In this document: positions 11,701-23,000 of the stretch, in pieces | Numbering within the stretch: the stretch's first letter is position 1 | How the letters are laid out: each line of letters starts with the position of its first letter | Assembly (NCBI RefSeq): GCF_910592395.1 | Contig: NC_088313.1 | Location: 20,850,437-20,910,436, forward strand | Length of the DNA: 60,000 nt | Direction of reading: 5' to 3' | From: Lineus longissimus | Taxonomy: Eukaryota; Nemertea; Pilidiophora; Heteronemertea; Lineidae | Notes under the pieces: generated by a model | The model's input: the letters and a program-made list of their open reading frames with translations, nothing else | Told to the model about the DNA's origin: nothing | Database searches by the model: none | Translations under genes and position numbers: made by a program

Positions 11701-13480
11701 GAACAAAATATCATCATTTATTATTAACATGATTCTATCGCGCCTCTAAAAATAAAACCATCCACATGCATATTCATAAGTTATACGTGTACAGGCAATG
11801 TCAGTAACAATAGCTAGTCCCTATACTCGACAGAATGATTTCCGATCCAAGACAATAGAGGGTTAACGAGAATCAGTAAGAATTGTAAGATAGGTGCTTG
11901 TTAGTGGTCTTGGGAGTGGTTTTGCCCTTGACCATCTAAGAAGTAAAGATCCACTTTCCCTCGATATAGGTGTTACTGATTGTTAGCCCTCTACTGAGAG
12001 GATTTGGAACCACTCTAGCCACTCAATAGCCAAGTTGAAGGCGTCTGTGTGATTCAATCAATTATCTTTATTACATGTAGTTTAATTACTAATTACTTAA
12101 CAATTAGCAGGCAATGTCCATTACATATTGTGCAGCCCGGAGCCCGTTTAACAACTAACTACTGTGCCATATGATAGGACACAGAATAGTAATGAATGTC
12201 TTCAATGATTAGGGATTCATGTTCAGAAACGCAGGCCAAACCTTGTTGTCACTCAAAGGATAAGAAATGCTACACCACGACTTTCTATGACTTCAAGTCA
12301 AATGTCTCAGCTGCCAAAATGCTTGTGCGGATGCCAAACTTGAATCAAATGAAAAGCCCCATTGGTCCTATTGGCAGAACGTAATACAAATATCGAATAG
12401 AAAATGTTAGTATTTTCAATGCATAGTGACACGTCATTCTATCACATGAGTCGATCATTTATTACACGTACTTTATCTTAAAAGAAAATTGGTGGGGTGT
12501 TACATTTGGGTTTGAATAAAAACGGAGTGGCCTTGAACTATAGAGAGGTACTGGTACATGGAGTTCATCTGCCAATTTGTTGTAATTTGTAGCAGTGCAG
12601 TTTCCTAAGGTTGAAAAGTAGTTCCTGCACTTTATACAAAGGAGATCCAAAATAGAAGAAATGCTATGTTCAATCAAAGAGTTCAAAGCCACTGCCAATC
12701 GAGATATTGGGGAAATGCTTAGTTGCGTACATGTACAACAATGCCAGGTTGGAACAGTGTTTATTTCACCTCGAAGTCTGCAGCACGAGGACTGTTCTGA
12801 TCTCAAATGCGCAATCAGTTAGAGGTCACACAGGTGGAAAGAAGGTGGCACTGTGGAGGCAGACTTGTGATCTGAAGGTGGTGTATTCAAAGCTGGCAGT
12901 GCCACTCTGTACTCTTTCAACTGGCTAAGAGCGGTGCGGATTGTACCCTCCTTGCTTCTACTGAAAGGTTTCTGGATTAGGCTAGAGAAAGCACTTACTG
13001 TTGTACAGAACCTACATTTCTTTTTAATTTCACATGTGACAACATTTTTCATGTGGCACAACCACGAGGTGAAACACACATTACATGCACTTGTATTTAC
13101 ATAGCAATGACATGGGGTGTGAGAGGGGGCGTATCTCTTCATGCAGGACTCATTGTAATGCAAAACATCTCCCCTTAGTTGCACCACTTTGTAAGCAAAT
13201 TGGCTGGGTACCATAAATGAATGGAAACAATTTTCTTACCAATAACTTGCAGTGTTCAAAGGGCCCACCTCAAGTAGAAATAACCCAGGCTGGGGTGGCC
13301 AAGTGGAGCCAGAAAAGAATGAGAGAGGTTGAGTTACGGAGTCATTTGTACATGATGGTATGCAGAGAGAGGTAGGGAAGGGGTGGTGTGAGAAGGAAAG
13401 ATTGGCTGCGACACGACAAGCACGTCCATAAAACAGAATGTTGAGAATTAAATGGTGGACAAGTAGGAGACCAAAGAAGG
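8771..13480. other. Intergenic sequence, no gene recognised
   Basis: About 4.7 kb between the minisatellites and the complexin 3' end. Only short, unsupported open frames are present. The one feature I see is an AT-rich homeodomain-like site cluster at 12053-12110. The distal 3' UTR of complexin may reach the upper end of this interval. Confidence 0.6.
12053..12110. promoter_or_regulatory. Cluster of homeodomain-like TAAT sites
   Basis: In under 60 bp there are CAATTA, TTTATTAC, TTTAATTAC, CTAATTAC and CAATTAG. These resemble Antp/Hox, Cdx/posterior-Hox and LIM-type core sites. Such density can arise in AT-rich DNA by chance, so this is only a candidate enhancer downstream of complexin. Confidence 0.25.
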
Positions 13481-13495
13481 AAAACCATTCAACAG

Positions 13496-13633
13496 TTTAT
13501 TTTAGATTTGTAACATTGAAATTTATGAATTTTTTCGGAAGACTCTGTAATGTGCAAAAAGATATGGCTTTACGAGAAAGACATCAAAATGGGTAATTTA
13601 CAAGGAGTAAAAAATCATCGTCCACCATTTATT
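13496..13633 (-). terminator. Candidate poly(A) signals for complexin exon B transcripts
   Basis: On the minus strand AATAAA occurs at 13633-13628 and 13501-13496, 317 and 449 bp beyond the exon B stop. A further minus-strand AATAAA at 14615-14610 lies between exons A and B and could end exon A transcripts with a 1.4-kb 3' UTR. Which is used is not visible. Confidence 0.4.
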
Positions 13634-13949
13634 ACAAAACCATTTTTCCAAACATGATACATGCAATATCCTTATTGGATGATATCAACAGGATTGGCCA
13701 GCCTGCAAACATGACCAAAAGAGGGCACTGCGGTATACAAGAGAAACATGAACATCGCAGCTCACAGGTGATCATGGCGTAACAGTACTTACAGACATCA
13801 AAAGAGGTCGTAGCTGTAGGTCACAGGTGGGAGAGCTGAAGGTCAGCTTGAGGTCAAGGACAAAGTGTTACCACGGGTCAGAGCCAATCCATAGTGTAGC
13901 ACCCTCATGCGAGCAGACACAAGCAAGGGGTAAAGCTCACCGCCAAAGG

Positions 13950-14050
13950 TCACTGGAGGATACACTTTTCACCAACTTCCGAAACCAATTTGGTTGGCAT
14001 TTCTGTGACTTTTGACGCCATCTCTCGGACATTACTGGGTATGAATTGGC
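13950..14050 (-). CDS. CPLX: Complexin alternative terminal exon B, CAAX box CILQ
   Basis: Acceptor TTGACGTTACAG precedes GCCAATTC. In phase with exon 3 it reads SQFIPSNVREMASKV, TEMPTKLVSEVGEK and CILQ, then TGA at 13952-13950, giving 154 residues. The end resembles the insect isoform, which closes with a Glu-Gly-Lys-Cys CAAX ending in Gln. CILQ predicts farnesylation. Reverse-strand AATAAA signals at 13633-13628 and 13501-13496 could end this transcript. Confidence 0.87.
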
Positions 14051-17000
14051 CTGTAACGTCAAGAAGAAACAAGGTGCTTGAGACTGGCCGCATAACGCAA
14101 AATGTCAACAAATTCAATAAAGGACATGTTACCCTTTCATCAAGGATTTTCACTAACTTTTTGCAGTCAAGTTGTTCCTTTAGTATCAGAATCCCAAACA
14201 GAATCAAATTACTTCAAATTTTCATCCAGAAGATTTTCTATCGACACAAATGTTTCTTTACAGGTTTTGGCCAACTACCACGCAGCATAAGATCTTGAAT
14301 CTGACTGTTTAAAAACTGCCACGGTTTGCCCAATACCACCCCATGCACCCTGTAATCACGTCCCAGGCTCTAGTGAGGGCATCTACCTGATCCAAAGGCC
14401 GACTAGTAGCCACAAGTTAACATACCCAGTGCTACTCTGGAAGGCTTTTTAAAACCCTTGATGAGCGAGGTTATAAAGAGAAGAAACTTGAACACTGGAT
14501 GCCTACTCAATTTGGTCGTCAGAAAGTGAAGGAATCGCAATCAAAGAACCAGACAGCTTATAACGATTAATTGTTATCGCATGATTTCATGATTTTTACA
14601 CCGGACAGGTTTATTTCAGAGTGTTATCATTGGGGAGGATTTCTGAAAGGATTCTTTGAGAGGGTATGTTTTTCTATTTTGAGATTGGATGAACTATATG
14701 GATAATGGCAGCTAAGTTTATGTCTCAAATCAAGAGATAAAACTGCCTTTGTCACCCAAGTCCAGTGTTCAAGTTGAGAAGCAGAGAAAATGGTCGAAGC
14801 GTATAAAGACTGGCATGCAATATGTAAAGCATGATACTTCCAAAAGCAAGCAATACATCGGTCCACACTTATGCTCCACCTACATGAGCTGCAGAGGAAG
14901 AGGTGAGACGCAAACAGAAGGAAAACGACAACTTGTGCAATAATACCATCAATGTATTCAATGATTGCTTTGATGTTTTGGTCATCAGCTGATTATACAA
15001 ATGCAAAAGTAACCGTCATAGAATCTATGATGGCCCATGGTAGATTCCATGATAGGAGCTTATAGTAGGTATTATTTTACAAATTATAGGTTCCCATTGT
15101 TTGCGGCGCGCCCTGTAGAATACAGCGGAAGGCAGTTCAGGAAAATGTGGTTCATTCCAAGGTGGGAAAAGTGGGATTAAAGCAAAATAGAAGAATGGAA
15201 TTGGAAAAAATAGTGTGGTCAACTGGTCAAAGTGTAGGTGTATGCATGGAGTAGAGTGTTATTGAAAGATAGTATGATGACAGAAAATCCAATGAAAAGA
15301 AAAAATATGTGTTCCACAAAATGGGGATTTGAAATCACAAGCAAAACTGCAGGACATATATACTCTGGCTTCACTGATCCAAGACCTTCGCTGAATATTT
15401 AAGATGCGGGCGACATCATTCACGTGGTCATCTGACGTCATAGAATATGTTAAATCTGGTTCAAAATTGGTTGGCAATACCAAGTTGACTGTTGGTCATG
15501 ATGTTGTGTGAGTTTTGTAGTCTTAGATTAGTGAAACTAAACTTATTTTCTTGGGAAAGTGAACTGTAGCTGATGTTTCTGTATGTGCACAAATATTTTG
15601 GCAAAAATGTTAGCTTCCGAAGCTTAGTTTTTGTAATGTGCCTAATGCAGAAATGAGATCTCATCGTTTAAAGTAAATTTCCCAAAAGAAAAAAACAGTG
15701 AAAACCAAGCAAGCATAGGAAAACTTTCAAAAACAGCTTTAAACTGACCATGTTTTGCACCACAGAAAAAAACTGACCGCCCTTCACGTAAAAATAGATC
15801 ATCGCAAGGGATATGATGCATGTGTAACTCCTGTTTTGACAAAATAATATCAAAGTCATCCCATCACTTCGGTAGCTTCTAAAATGAGAGTATTCATGAA
15901 AACCACCACAGCTCCATCTATAGGTAATACACTGATATCGTCAGAGAACACGAATGGTGCAAAAAGTGGCCAGTTCAGCTTTAAGACAAATTCAAATCTG
16001 CATACATAGGCAAAATGGTATATTTTCACCATGTTACATTGAGCAGCAATCTTTGGCCTTTTCCTGAATTTTACCGGCCATTTCTCGAACGGGCTCGGGT
16101 AACTGGCCTGTAATGTCAAGGAAAGAATTGGTAGGATGCGGCCTGAACTTGTTACTCTAAAACTGAATCACATTATCAATCATTAATCTTGATCTGTAAT
16201 TGTAAATCATAAAACATTTCATTTCATTAAAATGTTGGTAATTATAAAATTCAGGAATCGACGAAACTGAACAAGGTATGAAAATTGACAAAAAAGTAAA
16301 CAATTTTGGACTAAACGATGGTATTAATATCATTGGAACCCTTTCTGGATGTTGTACTGTACTATAATGAATGTTTACACGATCTTTGGAAGAAAAAAAA
16401 TTGATTTTGTCTTGCCTGTAAAAATGGCTTGAAATGAAGAGGTTCAATGCAAATGGGTTGAAGGGGTTATTCCTATCTGAAGGAATCAGGGCAAACCGTA
16501 GGATTACTTGGAGGTAAAGTGAGTCAGGCGCTGGGCGGACTGGACTGTCATGCTGGGTTAGTTAAGGGTGGGGGTCTTCTTGTCTTTATGTCTGTTAGGG
16601 CGGCGGCGGGGGGGGGATAAGGTCTGACAATCCTTCATCAACAACAGATTAAACTCTGGTGATCACTTGACAGGGTCAATGACAATGGTCTGAAAGGTAA
16701 AGATTGGTGTCAGTACATGAGCGTTCCACAATAAACAGGAAAGCCGTCAGGTCATGGCGGGAAGCAAAATATGTCTGCCACATGAGCCTTTAGTTAGGTA
16801 TGAAAAAGACGCCATTGGACCTTCTGGTTTAGAGGTTTAATGTGCAGCAATAATACTTTGTGAGCAAGAGCATGCAGGTAACGATGTGATTACGGTGGGT
16901 GAGGCTATATGACATGCAAGAAACATGTTCTGTTTTGAGGTTAATTTTATGTTATAATTCGTTTCATCAACAAATATATTGAACTCGCAGGACAAATTGT

Positions 17001-20000
17001 ATTGTGCCAGCATCTCGTTGGTTATATTGGTTATTTGGTTATGGTTAAGACAGAACATTGAATTGAATTCACCGGTAAGATGGCACCAAGTATCCACCAG
17101 ACTGGGTAGATAAGGAAGTTGATGAATGGTGTGGATTCTATGAATAATATTTGGTTAGCTATATTATTACTGCCAGAAAAACCACCGAAGCAAATGAGCA
17201 GCCACCTGGTGAGTTTTTCCAATACCAGCCCTATTGTTAGGAGAATCCAACCACCACTGCCAAGGGAAGGAAATTACCTATGTTACCACCGCAGCCATTT
17301 GGGCAACTTTGATTTCAGGTTAAATTTCGTCTTCAGGCCGGTACTGGTCCCTGGAAAAATACCCATAGTGCATCAGTATCGAGTTAAGACAGGTTCATTT
17401 TAAAGCTACTTTTCCGAATCTTAGCAACTTGGGCCATAACAAAATGATTAAAGATAAAATGTCCCAGAGTTATTCTCTTCTTCTGTGAGTCTCAGAAATG
17501 AGGCCAAGATTGAGTAAGCCGCCAAACTCCTACCAGTTCCAGATTCTGTCACGAGATAGCGCTCTGTCTACCTACTTGGGCTTCCACATGATGAATGGAC
17601 CGTATTAGACAGCCATCAAGGGACGAACTGGCATTGCCTGATAGCGGCACACGAATGCCGACATAAGCCATCATTTCTAGCATATTCGGCTGATAAATCT
17701 AGAGCTTAGGGTATTGATTCCCTTAGAGAGAGAAGCAAGATTGAGGCCGAGGATTAGGGCTTCCTGTGTGCAAAGGAAAAGGCTACTGAATCAACAACTA
17801 ATGTTGAGTCTTCAAGGAGATATTGACAAATTCTCACCGTAAATACCGAGAGCAGAGTAGATTCTAATGAAATAGGGCCCGCACCTACATTTAACCTGAA
17901 TGGACCAGACTGACGCTAATGATGGCAGACTTGTTGAAGAGAAGGACTTGAATGACTCAATGACTAGATCTGGAGGGTGCTCCTCATGCAACAGCTCAAA
18001 TTAGTAACTGACATACCTGATTACCACGGTTATACTACAAACCAACTGGGATTCCCTCAACGTCTTATCATCAACAACATTTGTTAGGCACGATATTTAA
18101 CAGATCATAAACAAGCCCCATGTTATCATGGGCTTAGAGCACTGTACACAACAGGGATTCATAGTCAACACTATGCAGAGAGGTGGTGGGTTTGTATAAA
18201 AAATATGTTCTTTCCTCTTGACTAATTGAGTATTAACAGGGTGTGTTCGACAGTAAGCCTCAAAATATCACCAAAAATATTTACTCCAATGAACTTCATA
18301 TGCACTTCTGAGAGCTATCTCTGGATGGGAAACCATTTGCTGCTTTTCACAATGGATGGCTCCATCACACCAGGATACCTGACCAACAAATGCTGTGAGT
18401 GACTCGTCAAGCCAACAGAATCGCAGCGCAGGCCGACATACTCAGCTGAATCTCACATTCCATAGCATTTGTGGGTCTTGTATTCTGTCATTGGCAATAT
18501 TCAATGAAACCTTTTGAGCATTTAGCTTGGCTATACTGAGCATTAACCATGCAGACATCACTGAGCTTCAGTTATATGAGATATAGGAATGGTGTCTATG
18601 TAAATGCAATATTCTCTCAAAATATAGAATGTATATGAATGATCATTGTTATATCTTCATCTTCAACAATAAAGTGAAAGGAAAAGTTGATTGTGTTACT
18701 ATCTTTTATACTAAACTCTATCTAACACATTACCAGCACGGATAGGTGAGTCATTCATACAGAAAGTGTACTTCATCTTCAAATGTTTCTGATACATTAA
18801 CCTATACCTAGTCAGAGTCAGGACAAGTTTGGAAAAGGTCAAGGCCAACTGAATATGACCTTGACATTGGTTTTGATGATAGTTCCTGACCCCATTCATC
18901 CCACTGCCATCAATCATAAAACACAAAGGACACAAACGCAATGAAAAGTTTTCCCACTCTCTGACCCAACAATTTCACCCCTGAGGGATTCATTGTGTTG
19001 ACTGACCTTGACCTTTGAATCTTGACCTTTAGATGTGACCTTGACATTCCCCAATCTAGACTGAGACTGACCTAATGACCTACTATATCAACAAATGAGT
19101 TCATATTTAACAATTACTATCATAAAACCATTGCTTTTCTCCATTTCATCTTGACCTTGAAAGTAGGTCACCACAGACACATTGTGACCTTGAAACAAAA
19201 TCATCTCAAAGTCAAAAAAAATCATCTGACCTCCCAAAACTTCAGAAGGGCCTGAGGTGTTCTCAGTCGAGTGCTGGTGACCCACTTTCAACTTCAAATG
19301 ACACAGAGTGTATCGGCTATCAACACTCATAGCAACTAAAATCGATGGAATACAGTGCCACCTATTGTGCCAAAAGTAAACTACACATTGCCTCGTTCTA
19401 TACAAAGTTCATACAGCAACAAATGGAAGAGAATTTACTTGCAAAATCATCCTCCTCGTTCTCCGCTGCTTCTGCCTCCGCTGCCAACTCGGCAGGTGTT
19501 TTTCTCTTCCGGCCGATCCGACCTGCATCATCGTCTTGCTGTTGCAGTGCCAGCTCTTCTTTCTTCTTTATACCATACTGAAATGGAAAGGGGATCGCGT
19601 CAATAAAACAGGTCAGGTAAGATCAGTGTTAGTAGGCTCACTCACTGGATGTGACTCAGGAACAGTGTGGAAGTTAAATGCAGACAGACAAATCTTAGCT
19701 AAGATATAGGACCTTAAAGAGAATGGTATGAGTTACAAAGGCAGGTTACTCATTCAACATAACAAACCCGGACCTTATCTCGGATTTCTTGTCGCATCGT
19801 CTCTCTCTCTTCTTCCATCTTCCTGTGTTTTTCTTTCCGTCGCTCTTCAGCCTCACGTCGGGCTTCAGCGATCTCTGGATCTTCGCCGGCCTCGGCTCCA
19901 TCGCCACCCTCACCCTTATCCTCATCACCACCGCCAACAGCACCTGTAAGATAGATCACAATACAACATTACAACGTGACCAAAAGGTGGCGCTGATGAG

Positions 20001-23000
20001 GCTGGAGTTTGAATAGAGATGACATCACAGCAAGCTCTCTATTGATCTTGAACTCAGGTGGATACATTGCACCAGTGACATAACATTCATGGTGATTAAG
20101 TGGGATCTTAAAACTTAAAACTGGCCAGAAGTATCTAAAGTCCCTGAGAATCAGCTTATCTACATTCATAAAGGGACTTGAGGAAAAGTTAAGTTATAGA
20201 ATATCAGCTGAAAGAGGATGCGAGTATATGTACAAAGCTTTTGCCCCAAACCTCAGCTGAAACCCAAACAACCAACCTCACAGTGTTTAGTGAGACAACT
20301 AATACCTCCAGTTTGGTGTCCATTCCTTAAACATGCAGACTCATGCTTGGCATGCACCCTTGCGTTTCTGCATCAACAAAGAAACCAAATGCTTTACACT
20401 AAACACCTCCTCATAAGAGAGGGTGCTTATTAACCAGGAAATCATCTCTCACAGGTACAGGCACCAGCAAGGTCGCGCTCTTCATGACGAGGAGTAAATC
20501 ATACCTCAACCACACCCTAGGGAAAGCCCGCATCCTTTATCGTATAGATAACCATAGGTTAAAAGCCTGGGACAAGCTTTGGTGAGATTATTGCTGTTTA
20601 TTCAGTATTAGGTTTTGATTGGTCGTTTTAGTCGGTAAATTTACATAGACGACGATTGGCTTTCTGGATTGAGATTAGTTTCGCTTGGACAAAGAGACTG
20701 TGCCGATATCATGAGTCTCGCAGACCCTTTTAAGAAATTGTATAAATTAACCCCAGCCCTGCTTCATTAAAATGGATCAATTTCAATTAAACACGATCAA
20801 GGTACAGGATGCCAGGGACCATGCCAACTACCACCTTAATACCAACCAGGAATGAGAGTGAGGGGGGTGTGATGGATCTTAATCAGTTATGATGATATGG
20901 GGAAAGCTAAAGACAGGCACTTTTTATATAATCTACAAAGTGAATTATCATGTTTTATTATTATTTTTGAAGAATTACATGAATACGGCTATCAAAGTCA
21001 CCAGGGGTTAGCATGTTAGCATAAAGAAAGAGACAAGCAAATACCAACCTTTCCACGCACCTGTCAGAGAAACAGAAAGAAACCAAACATAAGCACATAA
21101 ATGAACATAAGCCACACACAAATATAATAAAACAAAACAAACAATAAGTATGACAACAAATGAATACATCTATGGATGCTGAACAAATGGAAAATAAGCA
21201 AACTTAAAGTACAGTGGAACGCTGGTAACACGACCACTCTTGCACTAAGGGATGTGAACGTTTACTTTCTGACTTTCAGTGATTTTCAAAGCAGATACCC
21301 TCTGACCTCCCTGAAGGTCATGTTAGCCACCTCTGCTCCTTATACCACTACGTAGGACACAGACAGGCAAAATGAGACGACCCCACAGGACCAGTGACAC
21401 CATGAGAGTCCACTCAATAACAGCAGATCAATGCCATCTCTTCCTCATAATTGTCTATTATTTCCACTCGGTTTACCAACATGGCCTCTGAGCAATCTGT
21501 CTCTTGGACTGGCGGCCCAATCTACCAATGTCTCCTCAAGGTTGAACTACGCCAGTGATAGGTTAACCCCAACGCTTGCAGATCAATAACAGTAATGATG
21601 ATGTCTTTAATAGCGATTGGTACTAATTTCATCCGGTCTGTTTGTAAGAGCTTTACAACGACAGCCTCCACAGTACCTCAGAGACGTTCACCCTCCACAG
21701 CAATCTAGTCAGTCAAGCTCAATATAGCTGCACATTTATCTGTTTTTCCGTCAATCCTTTCTAACAAACCTTTCTTTCTGGACATGATCTTCTAAGTGCT
21801 CTGACGTCAACACCACCATGAAATTGTACCAAGAGATTATTCCATGAAGATGAATGCAAAATCATATCTAAACATATCATGTATGAATGCTTTGTAGGTA
21901 TAAAGACTTCTGATAAATAACGTGTAACAGAAGACCACCAACATGCGACTAGAGAAAGCTGCTCTCACACAATTGAAATGAATGGTAATCGTCCAAGAAA
22001 TCTAAAACCAGGAAACGGTATGACATCGTAGAGAAAGGGAGATTTCAACGACGAAAGAACGTCTGATGATTATAGTCGCCACACGCAAGGAAACGTGAAA
22101 CCGAAATGGTATTTTGCCCATTAAACGTTACGCAAGGTTTTTGTTGGAGAGCGTAGATGGTACAGCTTGTGACGGAAGGAGATTTCATCACAAGTTTGTT
22201 TTACAACATCAACAGCTTATTGCGAGTGAAGTTTCTTGTAGCGATCCATCACTGCAATGTCAGATCTACTCAATGATGAGGAAATAAACCCTCACATTCA
22301 AATTAGATTTTGAATTAGGCAATATGAGAATAACATGGAGGTAAGACAACACAGGAGTTGATTCAATACTGACATACAGCAGACTTGAGAATGTGTTTGA
22401 AATAGTTAGACAAGTGCTGCATTCAAGACGGAATAGAGATTCAAACATGCGTTCAAAAAAGCGTATGTTTTTAATTAGTAAAAGTTTCATACAAGTGTGT
22501 GATAGTTTAATCATATGAATGTGTAAGAGTTCAATTCAATAAAATGGAAAATACGACAAGGTGTTGTCATTCTGTTCAAAAGTGTGACCAAAGAGTAAAA
22601 CCATCAGAACCATTTCAGCCCAGAGGAGCCTAAACTCACTGGACGCCGTAGGACATAGTTACCAGTCCATCTTTGTAAACACTGGGTGTCAGGGAGAAAC
22701 TAGCACAGGGTTGCCTCCACAAAAGACCACACTGCATTGGTGCTGGACACTCACCTTTCACACAGGTGATCATAAAACCAAAACATGTTTCTTTATGAAG
22801 CATAACTGGCTCAAAGTATCAGAGGGATGGAGAAGTGATTAAGCATCAAGTTCCCACCAATTTCGGACACAAATTGGCCCCAAATCAGTTTTTCTAATTG
22901 ATGTTGGTTACCATGGTGTGATACTTGCTAATTGCTAAAATGGTTCATTCTGTTATTCTGATAAAGTAAGACAGTCAATGATAAAATGATAGAAATGTTC

